Under the pieces are notes generated by a model, which worked only from the letters and a program-made list of their open reading frames with translations, was not told the origin of the DNA and did no database searches. From NCBI RefSeq assembly GCF_019578655.1, contig NC_063262.1, positions 21,583,582 through 21,647,581 on the forward strand: DNA of 64,000 bases. The letters run 5' to 3'. The stretch's first letter is position 1. Every line of letters starts with the position of its first letter. Made by a program: the position numbers and the translations under genes. The stretch is from Ricinus communis. Lineage: Eukaryota > Streptophyta > Magnoliopsida > Malpighiales > Euphorbiaceae. Positions 12,150 through 25,342 of the stretch are shown one piece after another.

Positions 12150-12850
12150 AAACGGTAATATAAGATGAAGAAAGGGATTTAGTATGGCAAAGAAATTTAT
12201 ATAGAAGCTCTGAGATTTATTTAAAAGTATTCATGTGGAAGCTACTATCCAATGCTTAGAGCTCCATTCTTTATCACCGACTTCGGCTTGGAAAAAATAT
12301 CTCATGGCATTGTTGTGGAGCGTTTGAGACTACTATGCAGTATATGCTTTTTCATATCTCGTTTGCCCCAACGAGTTTGAGAGCTTTCCTACTCAAGTTT
12401 CCTTTCTACTCATTTCATGCATATTGACATCTTAGACTATTGTGTGAGTCTAGTGAGGGATCTTTATCACCTTCGTTGATTTTAGAAACATCTAAAAAAA
12501 GATGACTTTTACTATGGCAGATTTTGAAAGGCCAAAATGATTGTCGTTCTCAATTAGAAATGGATATAAAAACACTAAAGTTCTTTTCCGAGTAAATAAG
12601 GATTTTGAGTATAGCCTTGCTACTTGAGTTTCTTCATCAGATTTTCCTACTCATTCTTTGTGTTCAATTCAAAAAACTCCAACTTTACCATGTTGGATTA
12701 AAATTAACTCTAACGCTGCTACTATTGTGCCTTTTTCCACTGGAAGTATGAGTTTTATAGCTCACAATTTGCATGACCACAATATAGGTTTTAGGTATAA
12801 ATTTTTTTGCCCATCTTACAACATCTTTTACTTTATAAAATAAAAAATTC
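12150..12850 (+). pseudogene. LINE remnant: zf-RVT and start of RNase H
   Basis: Broken reading frames around 12220-12350 give FMWKLLSNA, then GKNISWHCCGAFET and MQYMLFH, the pattern of the zinc-binding zf-RVT domain that follows reverse transcriptase in plant LINEs. Near 12690-12800 the fragment PCWIKINSNAA matches the opening of the RNase H domain. Stops and frameshifts throughout; non-functional. Confidence 0.65.
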
Positions 12851-12914
12851 TTATTTAGACCTATTGTATACACTATAATGAATAGAAGAATGACACGTAT
12901 GTATAAACTTGACA

Positions 12915-13060
12915 AAAAGCATAATTGGGCCCTTGAACGTTAATATTTTTTGTAGTTAAGCCCTTTATGTTTTCAAACATTGAATTGGGCCCTTATGCCT
13001 AATAAATTCAGTGTCACGTGGACCTTTAGTTAACACCCAGCCTAAAAATTCTAACTTCGT
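12915..13060. mobile_element. Left terminal region of a Mutator-like element (MULE)
   Basis: The stretch has the wording typical of plant MULE ends: twice ATTGGGCCCTT, then TAAGCCCTTTATG, followed by CACGTGGACC and GTTAACACC. It precedes a GRF zinc-finger remnant and a MURA remnant that fit one element. I found no matching inverted right end before about 15700, so the element looks truncated. Confidence 0.5.
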
Positions 13061-13222
13061 TAAAGTTTATAATAGAAAATGATTTTCCAAAATTTCGACA
13101 AGAAAAGGAAAGGGGTAGAAGTGAGGCATTTCATTCTTGGGTTAGGGTTATCAACCTGTTTGATTTTAAGGAAGAAATAATTTTTCTTTCCAATTGAAAC
13201 CCTTTTGTGAAGATTTTGAGTA

Positions 13223-13840
13223 ATGGCTTCTCAATCAGAAAGAGGAATAGCATTTCAAAGCCAAAATCAAAGCACATACGTCGTTGGCAGTAGTTCTAGG
13301 AATCCTTTAAGCTTAAAATATATGTGTGGCGAGAGATTGAAGTTGATGATACCAAGGACAAATAACAATAGAGAGAAAATTCTGAAAATGTCCTTATGGA
13401 GGGGTAATTAAGTTATTTATTTTGCAATTTTTTGGTTTGAAGTGAGAAGTGATATTTTTCTTATTTTTGTTATGCAGTCCCACTATGATAATTTGTAGTG
13501 GTATGATGATTGGATTAGTGAATGCAATATGATGCTATTAGAAGAAGTAAGGGAAATGAATAAGCTTACAAGGTTGTCTCATATGCTTAACCCTGAGATG
13601 TAAAAAATGAAATGTAGCTTGTGAAGGATGATTTTAACGCTCAAATTAAGGGGTTTCAGTCTGAGTTAAGGGGAAAAATTGAAGCTGCTAAGAAAGATAT
13701 GCAAATGGTCACTTCAAGTATAATTGAGGCTATCAAGTAAGAGACTGTGCTATTGCTGGTCAACCTTATGGAGGTTACTCAAAATATGCAAGCTTTGAAG
13801 AGAAGCAGGGATTTGTATAAGTCTTTAATTCTTTGTTAGT
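13223..13840 (+). pseudogene. GRF-type zinc-finger/coiled-coil protein remnant carried by the MULE
   Basis: Exon-like ORF 13223-13411 starts MASQSERG and holds MCGERLKLMIPRTNNN, resembling the start of the GRF zinc finger (CxC then Asn/Arg residues). An intron-like gap ends at TTATGCAG (about 13477). The next stretch has a stop just before WYDDWISECNMMLLEEV, then a coiled-coil-like tail (QIKGFQSELRGKIEAAK). Similar small GRF proteins (At4g04775 type, from memory) occur near or inside plant transposons. The first GRF cysteine pair is incomplete and in-frame stops are present, so it is probably dead. Confidence 0.5.
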
Positions 13841-14482
13841 TTGGCAATTACAATATATGCTAAGTTTTTACTATATATGTATTGTAATTCCCTAACTATT
13901 ATGCTATTATAATCCTTTTGCCTTTGTTAATGACTAAAGCAGTTGGTATTAGTAATATAATCTTGAAATTTTCTATTATTAATGTTGAAGACAGTTAGTG
14001 TTTCTATTATTTTTGAATTACCTATGTCAATAATTGGTTAGGAATTATTTTAAGAACATGTAAACTGCGAATACAAAATAGCTTGTCCATTGACTGGTGA
14101 AATGTTGCAACATAACTTGTTTATTGACTACTCAAATGTAGCAAAACAACTTGTTCATTATAAAAAAAATCATAAAAACATCTTCATTACAAGAACATCA
14201 CTACAAAAATATCTTATTAATTACAAAAATACATTGCTAATATCACAACAAAAATTACCAAAACATCATGCATCTTCACTGTGTCTGCCTCTCAATAATT
14301 GTAATGCCATTGCTCTTTCTTTTGGGATCAACTCGCTGAGAGGTAGTTTGGACTTTTTCTTTGCCTTTAGCATGTAAAGGAACCTTGACGATGATGTTCT
14401 AGACTACAAACATAGACATCAAATAAAATAAATTATAAAAATCACAAAGAAGCAAGTCAATTAAAACAAATAAATTATAAAA

Positions 14483-15290
14483 CTAAGACAAAATTATTGA
14501 AAATAACTTACAACCCAATAATGTATCAGGATTCACATAGCAACCATAACCTTGCATTTTCTGTTTCTTCACTCTTGAAACATACACTCTAGTGTCACCT
14601 GTGTCATACCTTAAAGATATTGAATTTGTGACACTATTATTGATGTTTGACTTATTTGATTTTTTCTCCCTCTTCACTTTGAGTTTCTTATTGGCTTTAT
14701 ACTTATTTTTCAAATTCTCAACAACTTGCTTTCTTAAATCCTTATCAGAAGCATGAGAGTCGGTATCTTTAGTCTTCCTCACCCTTGGTTTTGAAGAACC
14801 CTACATTTCAAAAGTAAAATACATCATAAATTAGAAGAAAAAAATTTATACTTCACTCACAATAAAATAAGAGAGTAAATGTGTGCCTTTTGGCTTTGTA
14901 GGATAACCTCTAGAATTGTGGCATTTGTTCCCACAGTGTTTACAAGTCATTACTCTTCTCATTCTCAAAAAATTTCTAACTTTTTTAATTTCATTTTTGT
15001 CATTTTTTTTGACCTTTTTAGGCCTGCGAGGCATCTTCCTTACCTCTAATGATTCTATTGATGGCAGTCCTTTCTTCTTTCATAGCATTTTATCTTTCAC
15101 AGATTGCATAATGAATAAATAAGCTTTCAAATATGTGTTCTTTCTGTACCAGCTTGCAATATAGCTTTTAGGATTATTATTTTGACTATACACTGCACAT
15201 ATGCAACACTGATAGGGGATTCATATTAAGTCCTATTTCCTACATGTACATGTGGCCTTCTCCAACTGGACTGTATGTCTATTAGTAGTT
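14483..15290 (-). pseudogene. MULE transposase (MURA) C-terminal remnant
   Basis: Reading the minus strand from 15290: a SWIM-like segment (CSVYSQNNNPKSYIASWYRK), then a basic stretch MPRRPKKVKKN, then the zinc-knuckle-like MTCKHCGNKCHNSRGY, an intron-like gap, a Lys-rich segment and QGYGCYVNPDTLLG. This order matches the C-terminal half of plant MURA transposases. The catalytic DDE region is absent and there are frameshifts and a stop. It lies convergent with the GRF remnant. Confidence 0.65.
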
Positions 15291-16769
15291 GTAGCCATGG
15301 CTGTAACGAAGGTGCTTATAGCTTAAATTCTTCATTGTCTTCTATTATCATCTTTCTTCTTCAACAGAGTATCACAATTCTTTAATTATTATGATTATTT
15401 ATTATAGGTAGTTTATTTTTTTAGTTTATCATTCAGATCAATCAGAAAGTAAAATCATTGAATTTATGTGTCTGGATTTATTAATAAATAAATTTATTTT
15501 GTTTGTTAATTAATCTTTTTAATCTTTTGTAACTTAGTTTTTATATTATTGCTTTGGTGATTTCCATACTACAAATTTTGTACTCTCACTTTGATGATTT
15601 TGTTTTTAAAAAAATTTGGATTCGTATGTGTAGAGTGGTTTATGACATGAAACTTTGTTGTGTACATGTCTCACGCTTAAAGCGCTTCACTCGCTCAACC
15701 ACATTTGAAAGAACAACGTCCTGCCACGTAAGTATTTCATTCAGCAATTTAGAAATTTAGAGTACAAAGTTTTTTTATCCAAATTGGAGTAGCCAGAGAT
15801 ACAATAACGTCCTAACAACTTTTCTATTTCTTTCTTTTCTTTTTTTAATGTATTTTTTATTCTAATTTGCAAAATGATTTTATAACCCAAAATATCAAAC
15901 TGAAATTATATTCTCCATAAAAAACAACAACTTAATTTGCTTCAAAAACAAACGACAGTTTGATTGCTGTTTATTTGGTTTTAAATTTAATGTTTTACAA
16001 ATATTAATTTTTTTGAGAATATTATATAAAAGCAGATTACATCGAAAGTGGTTAAAACTATATTTTTGTAAGAGTTCAAGTGTTTGGAAATAAAAGAAAA
16101 TTTATATTTCAAGGATGGAACAATATTGTGTTTCATAACTTTTTATGAATTTCATAGTTTGTGTCTTTAGTATAAATGAAATTCTATTTTATTAAATCCT
16201 TGTGGTTAAAATTAAATCGGATTGTATAAATTTTTTAATAGAAATTTTCTAATATTGTATTTCGATAAAATTAATTAAAAAATTTATTTCATTTGAAAGA
16301 AAAAAAACAAGAGAGAAAATAAAATGGAAATTCAATGTTATGAATATATTAACATTTCAGAATTCTATCTATTTTATTAAAGTTTAGTTCAGCTATAATT
16401 AATTTTATAAATTTGATTATACAAAATTGTAAATTAACTTTATTTTAATCGAAATACATAAACTTCATATTTGTAAATGATTTTCATAAATTATATGAAT
16501 TTCTACTAAATACAATGTAAATAAATTGTAAACTTATAAGATTATTTTTTTATCGTGACAAAATTACTTCATATTTAAATATATTAGTCATTTATTTGTG
16601 CGTTACACGACCGTTGTTATTATTATTTTGATTATAAAATCAAGTTTACAGATATAATTTAATAATTTTTTAATATTTAATATTGATTTATAATATTTTA
16701 AAAAATAATAGCAAACTAACTATTTTTAAATATCTTTAATTTTTAAAAAAAATTTATTAGTAAAATAAT
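15291..16769. other. Intergenic AT-rich DNA
   Basis: I see no gene. Parts of 15950-16560 resemble decayed MITE ends (tttggtt and repeated TGAATTTC motifs) but I could not pair the ends. Confidence 0.4.
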
Positions 16770-17140
16770 ATTAAATTTCTTTAAAAATATTTATTTATTA
16801 ATTCTAATATTATATAGATTATCAATGTAATTGATATTACTATTTTTTTAGAATTAAAAATTAATTTATTAGTGAATATAATATTTAAAGTATTATTTTC
16901 TATAATTAGAATCATTATCTAATTAGAAAATTAATTTATTAATTAATATAATATTAAAATATAATTAGTATGATATTTTTTAGAATTATTTTTATCTAAT
17001 TAGAAAACTAATCATTACCTACTTGGAAAACTAATCATTATCTAATTAGGAAATTAATTTATTATTAATATATTATTTTTAGGATTAAAATAAGTATTTA
17101 ATTAGGAATATAACTTATTAATTAGTAAATTAATAGAAAG
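16770..17140. repeat. Degenerate AT-rich minisatellite
   Basis: Variants of ATTATCTAATTAG followed by AAATTAATTTATTA recur several times with irregular spacing (clear at 16915-16945, 16990-17065 and 17095-17130). No coding potential. Confidence 0.5.
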
Positions 17141-17254
17141 AACTATAAAATTATATATAAGTTTGAATCCCATGTGTCAAAAATAGTACACACACATATA
17201 TATATATATAGATTTCTACTTTTTCATCCCTCTCTTCTTTATTTATTTATAAAA

Positions 17255-18645
17255 AAAAGTACATTTTTACCCCTAATGTTTAATGTAAACAATAGATTAG
17301 CTCTTAAACTATTTTTAGGTGCAAATAAATTCTTAAAGTATAAAAAATCTGTAATTTTACAACTTTAACATAACAGAATATTTAACACCGTCACTTAAAG
17401 CTGATGTGGCTAACAATAGGTCTAATATACTGATTTACCGTGTTTATTATTTTTAATAAATTTAAAATATTTTAGTATTAGAAAATACTACTTCTCTTTC
17501 CTTCTCCATGTTCTTCTTTTTTTTCTAGTCCCATCTAAAATTTAGAAACCATCACAAAAGGATGCCACTTACAATACAAAATGAATATTAATGTTTTCAA
17601 ATTATGCTCTAGTTTCAAAATCCTCTGTTACTTAATTATCCTTCTTGTTGTTATAATCATCACAGTTTTCTACCCCACGGTCGTTATTATTACATAAGGT
17701 CCACAATACTTCATGTGGTGTTGTTTTAGCCTTCTCAATTGTTATTCAATTAAATGCATTCTAACAATTTTTAACTCTAATTTAACTTTTTATCATTTCA
17801 ACTGTGTTTATTTGTTTGGTAAAAGAAAAGACAAATGAAAATCAAAGTTGAAATCTTCAACTCGTAATGCTATTATGGAGCTAGTTTAGAGTAGTATTTA
17901 ATGGTCTGGGTTTTATATCTGAGAAATCGAGGCAAGTATTTATTTCCAGCTGAGAGATATGAAGAAAATATCATTGTTAAATTAGTAAGGAACAATCTTT
18001 GCCAAATATGATTATGGGCTTTCATGTGCAAAGCTTACAAAAGATACTAACAAGGATTATGCCTGTTTGGCTTGATTTTATATTCATTATTATGTTTTCT
18101 TCTATGATATCTTTTTGTTTTTTTAGAAGAAATAAAAGAATGTGGTTTTATTTTGGGTATGAGCTTCTTGTATTAAAAGTATATATGTCATTGATTTTGT
18201 TAAATTTATTTGTTGATCGGAGATGGTGATGATGGGTGGTAATGGTAGTGGAACGATAAGGTGAATGGTCGGTAACTTTTTTTTTAGAAAATAACTTTTT
18301 TATTTTATTTTGATAAAAATTATTTATTTTGTTTTTTTTTAATATATTAATGCATATTATTTTTATTTTATTTGAAAAATAGTTTTATTTTATTTTTTTG
18401 TGTATTAATACTCATTAATCACCTATTGTTTATTGACACATCAGTTATGGTGGGTCTAATCTTTTTATTTTGATAAAAATAATTGCCACCTTAGCAAGAC
18501 CTATGGTCTGTTAATATTTTCTTAATAGAGGGGTATAAATTATAAATTTTTGACACTTTAAAAGTTTATTTGAACTTACAAAATAGTTTAAGGGTTAATT
18601 TGCTTCTCATACCAAACTTTAATAGCAAAAATGTACCTTTTCTCT
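17255..18645. mobile_element. Non-autonomous MULE-type element with long inverted ends
   Basis: The left end (from GTACATTTTTACCCC) reappears inverted at the right (GCAAAAATGTAC about 18629-18640). The arms share CTTAAACTATTTT, a CAAATAAA block and AAAGT-T-AAAAAT, and further in CTGATGTG and ACAATAGGT. The arms are roughly 160-200 bp and diverged. The 1 kb interior has no recognisable protein. A 9 bp target duplication could not be settled by eye. Confidence 0.6.
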
Positions 18646-19639
18646 TATATAAATTTCCTTCTTTTTCTCTTTCTTATCTCTTTTAACTTTAGATTGATTT
18701 TTAAATACATATCTCACACACTAAATAAAAAGATTCACTTCCAAACGAATCCTATTACAAATAACATTAATGGATGAGATTTTAGAAACTTTTTGCAATC
18801 ATTGTAAAAAGAATTAAAAAGATAAATCTAATTGCAGATTCAAGGTTTTTTAGACTGCTAAAGTAGTTATAAGAAATGAATGACAGATTTACCAAATGGG
18901 TTGACACTTGAAAGCAGAGCAACACCTGATGCCAACAAAAACAAAATTCAATAAGGCAAATCGGTTAAATTTTTTAATTTTATTTTGTTCAACTCTTTAA
19001 TATTTATTTATTTTATTAATTTTTATATTTATATTTCTTACTTTTATCAACAATCTAACAATTCTTAAATAAAGAAAAATAAAAATATAAAACTCAATAG
19101 AATAAACAAAACTCTCATAAAATAAATATAAAAATATTTATAAAAGTAGAAATAAGAATATAGAACAAAGTAAAAATTTTAAAAAACTGAATAATTAAGA
19201 GTCTTACTTATAGATTTTGCCATTTAAGGATTTTAGAAAAGGTTTTGGGCGTGGGTTGACGACCCATTAGAGTCGCCACATGGCTTCAATCATGAAGGAA
19301 AAAAAGAAAAAGAAAAAGGAAAGGTATAAACAAGAAAACAATAGAGAGACAGAAAGTGCAAAAAATTCAACCTCACATTCAAGTGAGACAATAGCCAATT
19401 CCCGCATACAGTAAAAGATGCCTTGGGGATATGATCCCGGAAAATTTTATTTATCAAAAGTTTTCCAACTTGTTTATCTATGGCCCTCTATGTCTGTACG
19501 CATGGACGAGACACAGTAAAAGTAATTTATATTATAATATTTTCTATATAAATTTTAACTTAAATCAGTTATAAATAAAAAAACAAGGAATTTCTTAATC
19601 GACTTGAAATGAACAGTACTGCTGTGACTGGAGGCACGA
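18646..19639. other. Intergenic AT-rich DNA, no gene seen
   Basis: Low-complexity AT-rich sequence, with a short less AT-rich patch at 19230-19460. No ORF, RNA or element could be supported. Confidence 0.5.
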
Positions 19640-20060
19640 GGAAGGAAATCTTAGTTAGCTGGAGTCCTCGTTAGGGCTCGGATATGAACTTGAATAGTGA
19701 TGGTGCTTATAGTGGTGCATCGACTTCAAACAGGAGCGGGTGATATTGTGAGGGATCGCTGCGGTAATGGGGTCACGGGTTTTGGAATGAACATTGACAG
19801 TTGCTCGATCAGTGAAGCGGAGCTATGGGGACTGTATCAGCAGCTGAGAATTGCATGGAATAGAGGTGTGGTTCAGTTGGAGGTTGAGTTGACAGCAGGT
19901 GTGTCGTTGAGATAGTGCGGAGACTTTTCATTGAATATAATAGGTTTATACCATCCACCAGTTGTCGAGTCAAGAGTAGCAAGTTCCCTTGAGGTACATA
20001 TATATACTAAGCCAATCAAGCTGCGGATTATTTAGGGTTGGGTTAGTTGTTCCTCGGCTT
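19640..20060 (+). pseudogene. LINE-derived RNase H fragment
   Basis: Plus-strand frames give MNLNSDGAYSG, then after a frameshift DRCGNGVTGFGMNIDSCSI, SEAELWGLYQQLRIAWNRGV, and later NQAADYLGLG. These are in the order of the RNase H domain (RVT_3) at the end of plant LINEs: the D in NSDGA, the E in EAELWG, and the terminal NQ-ADYL motif. Stops and shifts make it non-functional. Confidence 0.75.
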
Positions 20061-20542
20061 GTGGGGATTAGTTCTCTTTTAAACTCTTTTTATATATAAA
20101 GGAAAAACAAATGGTTGAGACTTTGCATACTGTGCTGTAGATTGTAGTCTGGAATTTGCATATAAGTGGTTGTGATTTATTTATTTATTTATTTTTGTGT
20201 CTACATATATTCTGTCAATATTTCATTTATGAAACTTTTCCACTCACTTTTTCTTCATTATTTATCCCAACTTTTACTACTGCAATTTACAACTTCCAAA
20301 TCTAATTTTATCTCTCCAATAAAAAAAAATATATAATAAATATAAGAATAGTGCAAATAAACTTTGATTATATTGGGTTTTGGTTCTATTGAATCCGGAA
20401 TAACCAACTTTAATTTTGACAAGAACATTTGTAAATACATGTAATTGTTTACTGAACTCAGTAAAAAGAAAATTAAACTATGGTTTTACTATTTTATAAT
20501 TTTGAATATAATTTTCTTTTTTAGAGAAAGAGAAGTATATAG

Positions 20543-20883
20543 TTACAAATTATGACAAAAAAAGTATTTTGCCGTTAAAAACTCTCAATTTGTAAGATTC
20601 AGTCACCTTCGTTCCTATCAACTGTCATTATTATGTTGATATGAGTTTAAAACTTAACAATTTATTATTTTATCATTTAACCGTTAAATTATAATTTAAG
20701 AAATTGTTGGTTCAATAAAATAGATTTAACAGTTAAATATTGACATTTTGAGTTATTAAACTATAAAATATTATTAAACACATAAAATATAATAATGACG
20801 GCTAATCAGAATAAAAATAGCTAAATCATTGTCAATCAATATATTTTAACGATAAGATATTTTATTTTATCATAATTTGTAAT
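20543..20883. mobile_element. MITE with ~150 bp diverged inverted arms
   Basis: The left end TTACAAATTATGACAAAA is mirrored by TTTTATCATAATTTGTAA at the right. Inside the arms, GTCATTATTAT and TTAACxGTTAAAT blocks also pair. Length about 340 bp, no ORF, fits a miniature MULE-like element. Confidence 0.6.
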
Positions 20884-23800
20884 AACGTAGCTTTTTTATT
20901 TAAAAAGAAGCCACATATTGAAAGTTGTCAATCGTTAAGACTATATGACACTTTTATATACTTATTCCTAAAAAAAAAAAGCATTAATTGATAAAATAAT
21001 CGGTCTCTCCTAGACAACAAGCTTAAGATTCATCCTTGTTAATTCGTGTTTGTAGCAGTTAAGATAGCCACTTAAAATAAGAGCCCATGATTTAGATGGA
21101 GAGAAAATAATTAAGTTTTATAATTATTACATATGAGATCTAGCTTCAATGGAAAAGATATTTATTTTAAATAACATGTTTAAACATTAAAAAAATAAAG
21201 CTATTGAATAGTAGTAATTTCACATAATTATATATATATATTCTTTTTATTATAAAATATTTATAAAACCATAACTAACTCGAATGTAACCAAATCCATC
21301 ACCGCAAGGCTAATTTCAGAGCTGAGGTAGACAAAAAGATTCAATCAAAAAGGTAAACTTAGGCATTTTTGAGAAAAAAGTCCTAAAAAAAACTGTCCTT
21401 CCAAAATCCAATATTAAATCCTTGAAAGCGATCCAACCACCGACCCAACAGCCTCACTGGTCTTTGAGAAGTGGTGTTACTTCCGATATCAAAAGCAAGA
21501 ATTTAGAAGTCATATTTTGGATGAATGATATTAAAAGAAAATTCACTCCTTTGGTGGGTCGCATAAAGGAGGGGAAAAAGTTAAAATTTGATGTCACATG
21601 ATTCAAGAATATAAGGAAGGAAACTCTTACTCCAAAGATTGGACAGCCAGTTCCACTGTGGTCATCTATAGGTGGCACTTTCTCATAGGTCCTCATGATC
21701 ATCTCTTTACACAGGGCTTCAACTAATAATTTCTAATTCATTGCAGGAATTACTTGTTCTAGATGGAAAATTTTGTGTACCACTATATGGGTGAGGCAGG
21801 ATCATGAGTTTAGCTGGATCCAGAACCAAGACATGGTAATTGGTAGTTTTCAATGGGCACACCAAGCACTAATCAACTGTTCAACCTCTTCATCATGCCA
21901 TAATTTTTTTTTAAATAATTATTAAGGTTCATTGATTCAATTTTTAAAATTACCCAAAATAATGAAACTGAAAAAGAATTAAAAAAAATGGAAATGTTAA
22001 TATGCTGGTAGGTTTAATAAGAAATTAGAATCTACTTCTTAAATTGGTGTTGGTTATCATTACTTTTAAAATCGGAATCAATACATAAATTTCGTAATAT
22101 TAGAAAACAATTAACTACTAGTACTTGAAATAGTTCAATAAATTCTTTTTAATTCTTTCTCACTAGGATTCATTTGGTTAAATTCTCAAATTAAGATTAT
22201 TGGGATTTAAAAAAAAAATAGAAATAAAATAAAAATCTTAATAAATTGTTTGATTTGATTAAAGAATCAAAATCGACTCCTTGAAGCTCAGGAAAGTTGC
22301 TTGCGAGTCTAACTCCTTGCTGTTGATCTCTTAGGAGCTTGGACAGATAATTGATGACATGAGAAATCTTGCCAGATGTTTTGAGTTTTGTTCTTTCACT
22401 TTTATTTTCAGACATGTAACGAAGTTGCTGATTGGCTGTCCAAAGCCAACTCTGTATTGTTTTGCCCTAACTGGATCCCTGTTCCTCCGTCTGATCTTGT
22501 TTTGTTATTCTTGCAGGATATTTCTTATCTTTAATTCTATGAATAAAAAAGAAAGAGAGGCAAGTCTGATTAATAAAGAAATTTTATTTCAATTTCAAAA
22601 TATTTGCAGGTAAATCAGTAGCAACAATCGAAATCACTCGATCCAATTTTGATTCTCATCTCATTTTTTTTATAAATTGAACGTATTTAAATATATGATA
22701 AGAAAGATTACAGATTCTTATTTTTAAACTCACTTTAGTCGGGTAAGTAAATTTACTTTTTTTTTTTTTTCATGACAACTCAATACTATATTTATGATTA
22801 AATTAATAATTATTAATATTATTACGAAAAGTATATGATATATTAAACTAAAAATTTAAAATAAAATAAAATATTTATCTATAATTATTTGAAAAAGATT
22901 TACACTAGATAAAAGTTTATAAAATAAAAAATTTGAAATTCTTAAGACGACGTTGCATTTCTCCGTTATATGTAGTATTTTCTTAAACTAAATTCGAAAT
23001 TATAATTTTAATAATTGTAATCTTAGTCACTTATACTATCTAATAATAGAAACAATAAGCTCAGATTTTCCAAGAGAGAAGAAAGGTTAATTTGGTCCAC
23101 CAATATTATAATTATGAAGAGGGTTCGCCGTATATGTCCTCAGTGGTACGTCATGAACATTGTCTTACCATTGGAAAATTCGTCAACATTGCATAATTCC
23201 AAGCGCGTAATGACCATGTTGGGTTTGGCCATTAATAAGTTGCCAACCGGCAAAAAGAGCTGATTTTTTTTTTATTTTTAAGAATTTAATCAATTAGTCC
23301 TCTAATGAAAAATATTCGATCATTCCAATTTCAACAATTTATAATAAAATTGGATAAAAATTAGTTTATGTTTCTTCAACAATTTATAATATTATCATGC
23401 TGGCGTAACTTTTTATATAATTAATTTACTAACTAACAAGTTATATATTAAATAATAGTAATCTTAAGAAATTATATATTAATTATATCTTTATTATTAT
23501 TTAATGGATGAATTAGTTTTTTAAAATTACATAATAATTCTAATTCTAAAATAACATATTAGTTATATTATCAATACTAATTATATATAATTCATAAATC
23601 AAGATATGAAATATTGTTGACATATATATCATTTACTGAATTTCATTAAAATTTTCTGAATTAAGAAAAAATAAAATAAAATAAATTATTGAAAGGGTAT
23701 AAATATTTTTTTTTTCCTTTTTGGACATACAAGTCTTAACTTATGCAGACTCTCACACAATGATGATATCAAATAAAACAATAACTTATCGAAATACAGT

Positions 23801-25041
23801 TTAATAAGATTATTAATTAACTTAAATTATCAATTCTATTATCTTATAAGCTTATATACATAAATAGAAGCTTAGTTTTTAAAATACTTAAATAAATACC
23901 TAATATGGGTTTAACGTAAAGTTACATCATGTGTTAAAATTAATGACATGGGGATTATTGAAAAGACCTCAAAATTAAAATTACATGACATGACACTATC
24001 AATATAATTTAAAATTAACATATACATTACTTTTCAAGTTAGACAGAAGTTTAGTTTATGTTGGCGGCAAATCCCATTTATGTTGGCTGCAAATTCCAAA
24101 AGGGGGTTGTCCTTAAACTTGATTACATATCTGAAATAAATAATGACTGTGCACAAAGATACTCACAAGCCATCTCTTCAATAGTAAGAACTGTAATTAG
24201 GAGTTGTGGGAATTCAATAATTCATTTGATGTTAATGAAGACATTATTGATTAGTTAATATTGACATTTCAAAGTGACAAACACCAAATTAGTTCCAATT
24301 TCTAATCAATTAAACATCATAGACACACGAGGGAGAGGAAGTGTAAGCCAGCTCAAGGGCAAGGGCAACTTGGTGAAATTCCCACACCTTCAAATGGGTT
24401 ACGGTAAAATTATTTAGATTTATTTTACGATTATTATTATTATTTTTATCTTTTTCTCTATTTTTATTCTATTCTTTTACCTTAAATCAAATGGGTCCTT
24501 AATGTCGGTGAAAAGCAAAATGGAGGCGATGAAGGCAACGTTGAAATTGCACAATTTGTTTTGTGGGTGGACCGCGTTGAAAATCTGTGCTATTTGCCTA
24601 TAAAAAATTTGCTAATAGGGTTGAAAAGAAATGTTGCATTAGGAAACTATGACCTAAATGCACGTGCCGTACGCATTAGAAAGTGATCCCTTGACCACTT
24701 CCATTTCCTTCTTCTTTTTTTCTTTCTTTTTATTTTATTAACTTCATTATGACCATATGATAGCTAGGGTTGCCCTAGCTAATCATAAAATTATTTTAAG
24801 TGTAACTTTTCTTTAATTAATTAAACTTTGATTAGGTTCAAATTAGAAACTTAATAATTTTATGGAAACATCTTTATATGGAATTTTTCAACCTTTCTTA
24901 TTGCTTTCATCCAAAGTTTTGTTTTTTTCTTTAATTAAAAAAGAAAAGACTTTTGTCTCCTTGCTCTAAAATAAGTTTAGGTTCGCAACAAATCGTATTA
25001 TTGTCTAACAGAAGTTGACAATTTTACAAAATTTTATGCAG
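20884..25041. other. Long gene-poor AT-rich stretch
   Basis: No gene can be supported in these 4.1 kb. The minus-strand ORF 22415-22197 (73 codons) has ordinary composition (contains SHVINYLSKLLRDQQQGV) but matches no family I know. DNA upstream of it (about 22455-22545, minus) shares a motif with 46936-47010. Plus ORF 24058-24258 is likewise unrecognised. Confidence 0.45.
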
Positions 25042-25342
25042 TGTTTGGTTGTAATTCATAAAATTTATGAATTTTATTTATAAATCTAAAATTTATATGC
25101 TTTGAATGGAGTGGAAGTTCATTTTAATATTTTGTATAATCAAATTTGTATGGAATTGATTATAGTGAAACTAAATTCTAATTAAATAGATAAAACTTTC
25201 AAATGAATTTCATTTTAGTAAATTAATACATTCTATAATATCAAAATATTTCTTTCAACTTTATTATTTCTATTTTATTTTCCTCTCATACCTTTTTCTC
25301 GAATAAAATGAATTCTTTTATAGATTTCAGCCAAACATAGCA
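25042..25342. mobile_element. MITE, ~300 bp
   Basis: The left end GTGTTTGGTTGTAATTCATA is mirrored by the right end TATAGATTTCAGCCAAACAT, and AATTCAT/ATGAATT words recur between. The TGTTTGG...CCAAACA ends are typical of plant hAT/Harbinger-like MITEs; superfamily not determined. No ORF. Confidence 0.5.
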
